Source of the DNA: Marinobacter salarius
GTDB lineage: Bacteria > Pseudomonadota > Gammaproteobacteria > Pseudomonadales > Oleiphilaceae
Reading direction: 5' to 3'
Assembly: GCF_032922745.1 (NCBI RefSeq)
Contig: NZ_CP136693.1
Coordinates: 4,568,060-4,632,059, forward strand
DNA: 64,000 nt
Shown here: positions 18,478-26,410 of the stretch, piece after piece
How positions within the stretch are numbered: the stretch's first letter is position 1
How the letters are laid out: each line of letters begins with the position of its first letter
Program-made: the position numbers and the translations under genes
The notes under the pieces: model-generated
The model's input: only the letters and a program-made list of their open reading frames with translations
The model's database searches: none
What the model was told of the DNA's origin: nothing

Positions 18478-18486
18478 TGTCCCGAC
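18478..18486 (+). promoter_or_regulatory. Copy of the TGTCCCGAC motif between exbB and the cupredoxin gene
   Basis: This nine-base motif occurs here, 46 bases before the cupredoxin start, and again (on the other strand) before the TonB receptor. Two copies at the two likely promoters of one cluster suggest a shared regulator, but the motif is short. Confidence 0.28.
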
Positions 18487-18532
18487 TTTTCCGCTGATAC
18501 TGTCAAGGAAAGTGGATGAGGAGAACGACAAG

Positions 18533-18979
18533 ATGAAACTCTGGATGACGGCACTGGTGGCAGGCATCACCTTGTCATTTCAGGCTCACAGTGAAGGCGA
18601 CCTGACCAGGCAAATGCCGATCGTAGTGGAAGTCGAACTGGGCACAACTGAGGGTGAGATGCGATTCAGCCCCTCACATCTTGAGTTCGAGACCGGAAAG
18701 CTTTACCGGCTGGTACTGAAAAACAACAGCCCCCACCCACACTACTTCTCCTCAATGGGTATGGCGCGCTCGGTGTTTACCCGCAAGGCACAAACCTACA
18801 CCGCGGATGGCCAGCGCACAGCCGAAATCAAAGGGCACATCCATGAAATTGAGGTGTTTCCGGGACACCAGGCAGACTGGTGGTTTGTGCCCGTGCAAAC
18901 CGGTGAGTTCAACGACCTGACCTGCCCGGTAGCCGGTCATCAGGAGGCAGGAATGACCGGCAGCATACGCATCTATTGA
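18533..18979 (+). CDS. Periplasmic cupredoxin-like copper protein
   Basis: 148 residues from ATG 18533, chosen because GAGGAG stands ten bases before it and it begins directly with the signal peptide MKLWMTALVAGITLSF (likely cut after AHS). The mature domain has a cupredoxin pattern: HPH at residues 68-70 and, near the end, Cys131-x4-His136-x4-Met141, the usual type-1 copper ligand loop. Conserved WWFVPVQTGEFNDLTCPV resembles plastocyanin/azurin-like proteins of electron transfer or copper handling. It is divergent from exbB. Role in this cluster is not known. Confidence 0.82.
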   Translation: MKLWMTALVAGITLSFQAHSEGDLTRQMPIVVEVELGTTEGEMRFSPSHLEFETGKLYRLVLKNNSPHPHYFSSMGMARSVFTRKAQTYTADGQRTAEIKGHIHEIEVFPGHQADWWFVPVQTGEFNDLTCPVAGHQEAGMTGSIRIY

Positions 18980-18992
18980 TGATGCCGGAGGC

Positions 18993-21900
18993 TCAGTTGG
19001 CGGGCACTTCCCGCCAGTAGATGATGCGGTCGTTGCCTCGGTAGACGCCGAAGGTGGCGGTGGCGCGGGGGTTCACCAGAGTATCTTCCTGATTCCAGTC
19101 ATCCTGCAGCCATACCGGAACGTCCCACTCCAGGGTGGCTTCGCCCCGATTACCCGTTGGCACCAGCTCCAGCGGCGTAGCTGAACCCTGTTCGAGCTCA
19201 CCGGACAAATCCGCCAGCTCAGCCATTACTCCGTCCTGATCGGTCACAGTGATATCGCTGGTGGCCCAGGACGAACAGCTGTCATCGGTGTTGGTTACAA
19301 ACCGGCTGCCATCCCAGTAGGTGGCGCGGAACGGCATTAACAGGGGGTCGCCGGTTTCAGGGCCGTAGAGGTTTTCTAACTCCAGCCGGCCATAGCGGAT
19401 TTTGAAACCCGCAGCAGGTTCAGGCGTTAGCGCCAACCCACGGGCCGGTATTCCTTCCACCGGAATGTTGTCCAGGTCAGACAACGGCTTTAACAAAAAC
19501 TCCAGATCCGGATCAAAAGGTGTAATTCGACTGCCAGGCCACTTCGGATACACAAACTGCTCATCCGGCCGAAGTACATAGCGGGCTACACCTGCTGATT
19601 GCTCCTCTACCACCCCCGTCGCCAGAAATTCTGCTGAAGAATCCGTGCGGAAAGGCACCGGAGTTTCTGCTTCATCGTTCCATTTTTCGGTGCCGTCAGC
19701 CTCCGGAACCTCAACGATGAAACGCCCGGCAGGCAGCTGGCCCAGAACATCTTCGTGGGTGTAGTTGGCGGTAAGCGCTGGTGTCGCGCTACCATTCCAG
19801 GCTTCTACCAGCACGACCGGATTGAAGTCCTGCTGCCAGCCAAAGTTCTGGCCCGTGTATGCAAACCCTGAACACTCCGTAGCGGAATCCAGCACCCCAT
19901 GCTCTGCAACAGACGCCTCTAGTCTGGCCGGAATCATCCGCGCCGTAGTCGCAGGATCCGATGCGGGAATATCGCGCCCCAGATAGCCTCCCTCAACGGC
20001 CTCGGTCTGAATCTCGAAGACACCAACTTCTGTCAACGTCAGGTTTTGTTGGCCTGCACCATAGCTAAGCGTTGATTCCAGTAGAGTGCCTGGCTGGCCG
20101 CCCTCGGGAAATAACAATTGGTGAGCGACCGGAACATCGCCCAGAGCAAACGACGGCGCAGGGAGCTTGTTGTTACAACTGAGTGCATCTACGCCTGAGC
20201 TATAACGATAGGCTTTGGGCGTAACATCAAAGGGTGTTCCGGCTATGTGCGTGTCAGAACAGGTAAGATCGGCAATTCCACACTGCGCCTCTGAAATCAG
20301 GCAAAGACCGTAGGGTGTGGACACGTAGTTTGAAGAGCCCTGAATAATCAAAGTGCCTCCGTCTGGCTGATCTTCCTCAACATAACGGGCGGTTAGGTTG
20401 TTTTGACCTGCGTCGTCGTAACGGATGCGTACTCCCTCGGCCATCCCGTTCTCATCAAAGGTGACCTCCACCCTTGTCAGGTTCGTCCCATCCGATGCCA
20501 CGGGTGTGTTATTGATGACGGTAGAGAAAGACTCGGCCCTGTTCTCGGGGCCGGGAGTAAGGTAGGTAGTGCCGAACTCAATGGTTCGGGTTTCCCCTGC
20601 AAAAAGGGCAGCACAGTCGCCGGTTCCCTCCACGGTTTCCACGGCGGCGATAGAGAAGCTATTCTCCTCCCCCGCCACCAAATCCGGCACATCCAATAGC
20701 AAGCCTGAATTCCGGAAAGTCATGTCACAACTGCCAGACCCGTCTGGAGCAATGCACTCCAAGCCCGACGACGGGCCGCTCAGACCAAGGGTCACAGTTT
20801 CCTCGCTAGAGCGTTGAAACTGCAGATCAGCAGCACCAGAGATCGTTACATTTTGAGACGGAAGCCAACCAGCGGGCTGCAGGTTTAGTGCCACCGGGTC
20901 TGAGTAAAGGCTGGAGCACTCCGAATTTGCACAAGCCAGCACCTGCACACTTGCAGGCTGACATGTCAAACCCCAGCCGGGGTGCACGATACGAATGTGA
21001 TCAAGCTCTGACGCAGGCGGCTCCTCCTGCAAACAGGAGCCGCCGAAGTCGACACTTTCGACTGCCTCTGGGTCATAAGTCACCGGATCCTGGGTATTAG
21101 CCCGGTCTAGGATTTGCCCCTTCAAAGCCAGCGCACCAACGACAACCATATTGTTGCCAAAGCTAACGTTTCCGGTAACGTAAATAACCGCGTTAATTTT
21201 GACGTTGGGCTTGGAGATAACCAGGTCACCGTCCACGATCAGCACCAAGTCACTCGCGGCACCATCAAGGTTCATCGCAAAATTGGAGGAATCAATTGTC
21301 AAATTGCCGTCGACTAGAACCCGGGCCCTGCCAGCCACGGTATAACCGCTCACGTTATTACCAAACGTCTCGCTCTGGTAGACATGACTGCCCGCCGGTA
21401 TCACATTATTACTCGGCCATTGCTGGGGAGCACGGGGGTCAAAAACACTTAAATCCAACCGTTGCTCGACCGGCACCGACTCTGTAATGCCATCGCTCGG
21501 ATCGAAAATAGCAGAGCACTGGGGCAGCGGTAACACCTCATACGTCAGGCGGATCTGGCCGTCGCCTCCTGCACCACCGCTTTGGAAGCTTCCACCGCCG
21601 CCTCCGCCGCCGCCAGGGATTGCACCGGGCTCTCCATCACCCCCAAAAACAATCAAGGCAGTGCCACCCTCATCACCTCCATCGCCACCGTCTACTGGAG
21701 CATCGGCTCCTTGGCCGCCAATGGCGTCCGCGCCGCGCTTATTAGAACCTGCTGAAGATCCACCGCCACCACCTCCAGTGGCAAAAACACCATCAGCACC
21801 ATTCCCTCCCCGATAACGCACTGCTCCGGCCCCGTCTTGCGCACTTCCACCGTCAGCTCCTGTGCGACCGCTGGCACTATTCCCGCCTTTTGCGAGTATC

Positions 21901-22256
21901 AGCGAACGGCTACCGAACCAACTATCACCACCGGGGCCATCACTACCCGCCGGTGCTCCGCCCCCCACCTGATACGTGAAGCTGTCTCCAGGGCTCACCT
22001 CCAGGGTCTGACGCGAATAAGCGCCACCACCACCTCCTCCTCTGTTAGTACCCTCTCCACTACCACCAGCCCCCCAGGTCTCGACAGTAATTTCATACAC
22101 TCTCGACGGAACTGTGAAAGTGTTCCCACCCGGCGTAGTAATAGTCTCGACCTCCTGAGCCTTTAGTAGGGCAGGCAGCGAAAGCATCACCAGTAAGAGC
22201 GCTCCAAAACACCTTGAAAAAATTGCCAAGTGCAGGCAACAGGCCTGAATGTTCAA
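18993..22256 (-). CDS. MshQ-like large secreted protein (DUF6701)
   Basis: 1087 residues. An N-terminal hydrophobic signal (ALLLVMLSLPALLKAQ) precedes a glycine-rich domain (about 55-240, many GGGG and GGAGGDG runs). Next is a beta-helix-like segment (about 290-400: ARVLVDGNLTIDSSNF, LIVDGDLVISKP, AVIYVTGNVSFGNN). The Cys-containing DUF6701 region ends in the hallmark FGVYRGNDRIIYWREVP. MshQ proteins normally close MSHA pilus operons, but no msh genes are near. The start is a weak TTG at 22256 with no clear ribosome site, so the true start is uncertain. It lies 100 bases downstream of intron 3 and converges on the cupredoxin gene with a 13-base gap. Confidence 0.85.
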   Translation of the reverse strand: MNIQACCLHLAIFSRCFGALLLVMLSLPALLKAQEVETITTPGGNTFTVPSRVYEITVETWGAGGSGEGTNRGGGGGGAYSRQTLEVSPGDSFTYQVGGGAPAGSDGPGGDSWFGSRSLILAKGGNSASGRTGADGGSAQDGAGAVRYRGGNGADGVFATGGGGGGSSAGSNKRGADAIGGQGADAPVDGGDGGDEGGTALIVFGGDGEPGAIPGGGGGGGGSFQSGGAGGDGQIRLTYEVLPLPQCSAIFDPSDGITESVPVEQRLDLSVFDPRAPQQWPSNNVIPAGSHVYQSETFGNNVSGYTVAGRARVLVDGNLTIDSSNFAMNLDGAASDLVLIVDGDLVISKPNVKINAVIYVTGNVSFGNNMVVVGALALKGQILDRANTQDPVTYDPEAVESVDFGGSCLQEEPPASELDHIRIVHPGWGLTCQPASVQVLACANSECSSLYSDPVALNLQPAGWLPSQNVTISGAADLQFQRSSEETVTLGLSGPSSGLECIAPDGSGSCDMTFRNSGLLLDVPDLVAGEENSFSIAAVETVEGTGDCAALFAGETRTIEFGTTYLTPGPENRAESFSTVINNTPVASDGTNLTRVEVTFDENGMAEGVRIRYDDAGQNNLTARYVEEDQPDGGTLIIQGSSNYVSTPYGLCLISEAQCGIADLTCSDTHIAGTPFDVTPKAYRYSSGVDALSCNNKLPAPSFALGDVPVAHQLLFPEGGQPGTLLESTLSYGAGQQNLTLTEVGVFEIQTEAVEGGYLGRDIPASDPATTARMIPARLEASVAEHGVLDSATECSGFAYTGQNFGWQQDFNPVVLVEAWNGSATPALTANYTHEDVLGQLPAGRFIVEVPEADGTEKWNDEAETPVPFRTDSSAEFLATGVVEEQSAGVARYVLRPDEQFVYPKWPGSRITPFDPDLEFLLKPLSDLDNIPVEGIPARGLALTPEPAAGFKIRYGRLELENLYGPETGDPLLMPFRATYWDGSRFVTNTDDSCSSWATSDITVTDQDGVMAELADLSGELEQGSATPLELVPTGNRGEATLEWDVPVWLQDDWNQEDTLVNPRATATFGVYRGNDRIIYWREVPAN

Positions 22257-22355
22257 AAATTCGGCGAATTTTACACAGCCTTACATGATAGATGAGAAGT
22301 TGAACCTAACTCCACGGTTTGCGGAAGATTTCACGGAAATTTTGCAAGTCGGTAA

Positions 22356-24190
22356 ATCGGGATAGGGGGGAACCAGCAGGTTCCGCCCCTCCCACACCAC
22401 CCGGCAAGCGGGTCCGCACCGGGCGGTTCGAGAAGTTGAGGTATCACGAGAGGCGCGGCACACCCAACCGGTCGAAGTAGGCAGTCGTCAGCACATTGTG
22501 AATGGCGGAGCGACTGTTATGCCACCAGCGGTGGCTCAGAGCCGCCACGGATTCCGCCACCCAGGGACTTGCGCCCAAGCGCAACAGCTCCCGGTAGATG
22601 GTCTTGCCCCGCCGCCACTGTTTAAGATGCAGGGCTCTCAGGCGACGACGTATCCACTCATCCAGCGATCGCCAGATGCGAGGCGTTTGCGCCAGTCTGA
22701 AGTACCCTTTCCATCCGAGCAGGTAGCTGCGGAGCTTTTCCACCACTTGTGAGATGCTGCGACCACCTGACCCTCGGGTCAGTTGCCTGATCCTCAGCTT
22801 GAACGCCTGTAACGCTTTTGTTGATACGGCGCGCCGGACGTCTCCATCCTTTGTCTGCCATAGGGCATAACCGAGGAACTTACGGCCGAACACGCTGGTG
22901 ACTGCACTTTTGGATGCGTTGATCACCAAGTGCAATTTGTCGTAACAACGGTGTAGCAACCGCATCACCCGCTCTCCCGCTTTATGACTGCGAACGTAGA
23001 CGTTGCAGTCGTCGGCATAACGAGCGAAGCAGTGCCCCCGGCGTTCCAGTTCCCGATCCACCTCATCCAGCAGAACATTCGCCAGCAGTGGCGACAGTGG
23101 CCCGCCTTGCGGCGTGCCCTCGTATCGTTCTATAACTACGCCACCGTCCATGATGCCCGCATTCAGATACGCACGAACCAGCCGGATGACTCCGGGGTCG
23201 TTCACGCGCTTCCTCAGGCGGTCGATCAGGATGTCGTGATTAACCCGGTCGAAGAACTTCGACAGGTCAACGTCCACAACGATGTGGCAGCCCTGCTGGG
23301 CGTAGCGTTGCGCAGCCAGAACCGCATCCTGGGCCCGACGACCCGGACGGAAGCCATGGCTGTGTTCGCTGAAGGTGGGATCAATCAGAGGTTGCAGCGC
23401 TTGCAACAGTGCCTGTTGAATCAGACGGTCGGTGACGGTAGGGATACCCAGTTCCCGTTCACTGCCGTCCGGCTTCGGGATGCCTACCCGACGGACAGGC
23501 TGTGGCCGATAGGAGCCCTCCAGCAGTTGCTGCCGGAGCGCCGGCCACGTCCATCTCAGGTGTTCGGCGGTCTGGGCAATGTCCAGTCCATCAACACCCG
23601 CAGATCCCTTGTTGGCCTTCACGCGCTTCCATGCCCGCTGCATGTTCTCTCGTGCGAACGCCTGCTCCAGCAGGTGTCGCCCTGCGCCTTCCGATTCTTG
23701 TCGCGGGAGTCCTGTTTCATCGCGGGTCACGTCCGGCAAGGCTTCACCTTCCCGTCCTGCAACCCGCTCCGCTGACGCGGACATCTGATGCTGTACAGTA
23801 CTCATCGACAAGGCGTTTGACGCTCCTTCTCGTTCAGCCCTTCACCCTGAATAAGCGGCTACTATGGCCTCTGCTGACTTCTCGCTCCGTGTTACCACGT
23901 CGCCCTTTCAGGCATGAGGCGAGATCTCCCCGGGTAAGAACACACTCCTTCACCGCACAACCGCCGGATTTACACCACCTCGCCTTGGCCACAAGAGCTT
24001 CGCGGCTTTTGGCCCGCTCACCCTGCTCGGCAATGCCTCATATCCGATTCTTGTTCATCGGCTCACGGTTTACGCTCCACGCTTCCTCTCCACGGTCGGT
24101 CACCCTTCCGCAGTTGCGCTTCACTTCGTTCGCTGTGGCCAGCTCACGGGAGGACTTCCACCTCCAGGAGTGCGCCCGTGCCGGGCGCAC
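22356..24190 (-). mobile_element. Group II intron 3, class C-like, inserted after the ssb terminator
   Basis: Minus strand. It begins GTGCGCCCGGCACGGGCGC at 24190 and ends with a class C-style domain V (CCGCCCGGTGCGGACCCGC ... GGGTGGTGTGGGAGGGG) and the terminal TATCCCGAT at 22356; 1835 nt. The 5' exon is the ssb terminator: GC stem, five U, G, then the intron. The encoded protein is intact. Like intron 2 it follows the class C rule of inserting just downstream of a terminator, but its sequence differs clearly, so it is not a recent copy of intron 2. Confidence 0.92.
22444..23811 (-). CDS. ltrA: Group II intron reverse transcriptase/maturase (intron 3)
   Basis: 455-residue intron-encoded protein. 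RT blocks in order: KGSAGVDGLD, IPKPDGSERELGIPTVTDRL, HGFRPGRRAQDAV, DVDLSKFFDRVNHD (catalytic Asp), GTPQGGPLSPLLANVL, active-site RYADDCNVYV, GRKFLGYAL, then maturase domain X (KLRSYLLGWKGYFRLAQ) and a basic C-terminus. No HNH endonuclease, in keeping with class C. The frame is complete from MSMSTVQHQM; Met3 is an alternative start. It probably supports splicing and mobility of the host intron. Confidence 0.94.
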   Translation of the reverse strand: MSMSTVQHQMSASAERVAGREGEALPDVTRDETGLPRQESEGAGRHLLEQAFARENMQRAWKRVKANKGSAGVDGLDIAQTAEHLRWTWPALRQQLLEGSYRPQPVRRVGIPKPDGSERELGIPTVTDRLIQQALLQALQPLIDPTFSEHSHGFRPGRRAQDAVLAAQRYAQQGCHIVVDVDLSKFFDRVNHDILIDRLRKRVNDPGVIRLVRAYLNAGIMDGGVVIERYEGTPQGGPLSPLLANVLLDEVDRELERRGHCFARYADDCNVYVRSHKAGERVMRLLHRCYDKLHLVINASKSAVTSVFGRKFLGYALWQTKDGDVRRAVSTKALQAFKLRIRQLTRGSGGRSISQVVEKLRSYLLGWKGYFRLAQTPRIWRSLDEWIRRRLRALHLKQWRRGKTIYRELLRLGASPWVAESVAALSHRWWHNSRSAIHNVLTTAYFDRLGVPRLS

Positions 24191-24191
24191 C

Positions 24192-24219
24192 AAAAAGCCC
24201 GCGCAGAGCGCGGGCCTTT
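24192..24219 (-). terminator. ssb rho-independent terminator, target of intron 3
   Basis: Minus strand: AGGCCCGCGCTCTGCGCGGGC followed by five T, immediately after the ssb stop at 24228. Intron 3 begins one base after the T-run. Confidence 0.9.
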
Positions 24220-24227
24220 GATCTGGG

Positions 24228-24770
24228 TCAGAACGGAATATCATCGTCGAAGTCGTCAATCGGCTCCGGCATGCCGCCGCCCTGCTGCTGGGGCGGCTGG
24301 TTGCTGTATCCGCCACCCTGGTTACCCTGGCCACCCTGCTGCTGTTGCGGGGGCGGGTTGTTGTAGCTGGCCGCTTGCTGGGGCCGGCCCTGGGGCGCGC
24401 CCTGGTTCATGCCGCCTTCGCCACCACGGCTGTCGAGCATCTGCATCTGGCCGTTGATATCCACCACGATCTCGGTGGTGTAACGGTCCTGGCCGTCCTG
24501 CCCCTGCCATTTGCGGGTTTGCAGGCGCCCTTCGATATACACCTTGGAACCTTTGCGCAGGTACTGCCCCGCCACTTCAGCCACCTTGCCGAACAACACC
24601 ACCCGGTGCCACTCGGTTTTCGGTACCAGCTGGCCGGATTGACGATCCTTGTAGCTTTCATCGGTCGCCAGGTTGAGGTTTACCACCGCGTTGCCGTTCG
24701 GGGTGTAACGGGTATCCGGATCCTGGCCCAGATTACCGATAAGAATTACCTTGTTTACGCCTCGTGCCAT
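24228..24770 (-). CDS. ssb: Single-stranded DNA-binding protein
   Basis: Homotetrameric OB-fold protein that coats single-stranded DNA in replication, repair and recombination. 180 residues. OB domain 1-110 (MARGVNKVILIGNLGQDP, TEWHRVVLFGKVAEVAGQYL, GSKVYIEGRLQTRKWQ). A long Gly/Gln/Pro-rich linker follows and ends in the acidic partner-binding tip DDFDDDIPF. A 19-bp inverted repeat (GCCTGC/GCAGGC arms) lies upstream at about 24799-24817, between the MFS gene and ssb; it has no U-run and does not match a LexA box. Confidence 0.97.
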   Translation of the reverse strand: MARGVNKVILIGNLGQDPDTRYTPNGNAVVNLNLATDESYKDRQSGQLVPKTEWHRVVLFGKVAEVAGQYLRKGSKVYIEGRLQTRKWQGQDGQDRYTTEIVVDINGQMQMLDSRGGEGGMNQGAPQGRPQQAASYNNPPPQQQQGGQGNQGGGYSNQPPQQQGGGMPEPIDDFDDDIPF

Positions 24771-24827
24771 TGTATGCTCCTGGTCTCTTTTGCTGAACGC
24801 CTGCGTTCCATGCAGGCATCCTGTGTT

Positions 24828-26198
24828 TTAAGTAGTGCTACCCTGCCGCACAAATTCAAAGTGCGCAAGCTGCTCTTCCCGAAAATGCTGACGGTCTACC
24901 TTCAGGTACGCCATGGCGGCCTCTTCCACGATCACCACGTCTTCCACGCCCGGCAGTTTTCGCAGGTTCTGGTCGATCTCGTCAAAACTGATACTCACGG
25001 CGTTTTTCAGCTGTACCACAAAACTGGTGGTGTAACCCGGTGCAGGCATGGTTAACGCCACCAGCAGCCAAACCACCAGCGCTGCGGCCATCAGCCAGAG
25101 CACACCGTCCAGGCCAGCGGTCTGCAACAGCCCGCCACCCAGTGCGCCGCCCAGAAACGCGCCGAAGAACTGGGAAGTGGAATACACGCCCATGGCCGTG
25201 CCCTTGGCCGCGGCTGGGGCTTCTTTGCTGATCAGCGACGGCAAGCTGGCTTCCAGCAGGTTGAACGCCATAAAGAAGAAGAATAGCACAGCCCACGCCA
25301 GCCACAGGCTCTGGCCAACACCGGTCATCGACGCAGCCGCCAATGCCAGCAAGGCGATGGCACCGCACAGCACCGGTTTCATTTTGCGTTTCTTCTCGCC
25401 AATGATAATGAAAGGCACCATGGCGAAGAACGAAGTAATCATAACGCTGAGATAGAACCACCAGTGGGAACTGGCCTTCAGACCCAACTGGTCCTGCAAC
25501 ATGGTGGGGAACACCAGGAACAGCGCGGTCAGCACAAAGTGCAGGATGAAAATGCCGAAATCGAGCCGCAGCAGCCGGCCATCAGCCAGGACACGGCTGA
25601 CCATTTCCCGGGCCGGATGGGTGTCGGCACTGACCTTGTGCTGGTGCGGCGTGGGCACAACCCGGGCAACCACCACCAACGCCAGAACCGCCAGTACCGC
25701 GGTGGTATAGAAAATCCCCGACAGCCCCCAGGCCGCACCCAGCAGCGGACCCATAACCAGGGAGACCGAAAACGACAGGCCAATGGAAATGCCCACGGTG
25801 GCCATGGCCTTGGTGCGCTGCTCCTCCCGGGTGAGATCACTGAGCAACGCCATCAGTACGCTGGCAATCGCGCCGGCGCCCTGAAGAATCCGCCCGGCAA
25901 TAACTACGTATATGGAATCGGTAGCGCCTGCCAGCACACTACCGGCTGCGAACAGAATCAGGCCGATGTAGATCATCCGTTTGCGGCCAACCCGGTCTGA
26001 CAGCAAACCGAACGGAATCTGCAGCAGTGCCTGGCTCAGGCCGTAGGCACCAATCGCGAAACCGATCAGCGCGGGCGTCGCGCCTTCGAGGTCGCTGCCC
26101 AGCAAAACGAAGACCGGCATTACCATGAACAGGCCCAGCATACGCATGGCGTATACCGATGCCAGAGCTACTACTGAGCGTTTTTCAAGCGCGTTCAT
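24828..26198 (-). CDS. yajR: MFS transporter, YajR-like, with C-terminal cytoplasmic domain
   Basis: 456 residues. Twelve transmembrane helices of the major facilitator superfamily are visible up to about residue 385. The loop 2-3 signature is GLLSDRVGRKRM and the second-half sequence SLISKEAPAAAKGTAMGVYSTSQFFGAFLGG is close to E. coli YajR. A ferredoxin-like tail of about 65 residues (NLRKLPGVEDVVIVEEAAMAYLKVD) corresponds to the YAM domain of YajR. It is probably a proton-driven efflux transporter; the substrate is not known. It is divergent from uvrA and precedes ssb by 57 bases. Confidence 0.9.
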   Translation of the reverse strand: MNALEKRSVVALASVYAMRMLGLFMVMPVFVLLGSDLEGATPALIGFAIGAYGLSQALLQIPFGLLSDRVGRKRMIYIGLILFAAGSVLAGATDSIYVVIAGRILQGAGAIASVLMALLSDLTREEQRTKAMATVGISIGLSFSVSLVMGPLLGAAWGLSGIFYTTAVLAVLALVVVARVVPTPHQHKVSADTHPAREMVSRVLADGRLLRLDFGIFILHFVLTALFLVFPTMLQDQLGLKASSHWWFYLSVMITSFFAMVPFIIIGEKKRKMKPVLCGAIALLALAAASMTGVGQSLWLAWAVLFFFFMAFNLLEASLPSLISKEAPAAAKGTAMGVYSTSQFFGAFLGGALGGGLLQTAGLDGVLWLMAAALVVWLLVALTMPAPGYTTSFVVQLKNAVSISFDEIDQNLRKLPGVEDVVIVEEAAMAYLKVDRQHFREEQLAHFEFVRQGSTT

Positions 26199-26378
26199 GC
26201 TAACCCGTGCCGGACTGGTTGAATGTATAGGCGCAGCCTGTCACTGCGAGCGGCGCATTGTACCAGAAGCGCTATGCAGACGGGACTACTCACAACGGGG
26301 TGGCAGAAAGCGGCTGCGGGCGGCCTAGAGCAGCCAGAGGAATCTGTACACGGTTTAGCCGGCGCCACCCGAAAACGA

Positions 26379-26384
26379 TATAAT
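26379..26384 (+). promoter_or_regulatory. Candidate uvrA -10 element
   Basis: A perfect TATAAT lies 27 bases before the uvrA ATG. The best -35 (TTTAGC, 26354-26359) is poor and 19 bases away. I saw no LexA box (CTG-N10-CAG) in the 212-base yajR-uvrA interval. Confidence 0.4.
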
Positions 26385-26410
26385 CGACGTTTTTACCCAA
26401 GCGAGGTGTT

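Noticed and set aside
24799..24817. Inverted repeat GCCTGC-N7-GCAGGC upstream of ssb as a LexA site
   Set aside because: The spacing between CTG and CAG is nine, not ten, and the inner bases do not match an SOS box.
26199..26410. Possible LexA box before uvrA
   Set aside because: I looked for CTG-N10-CAG; the nearest (CTGTACACGGTTTAGC) fails the right half.
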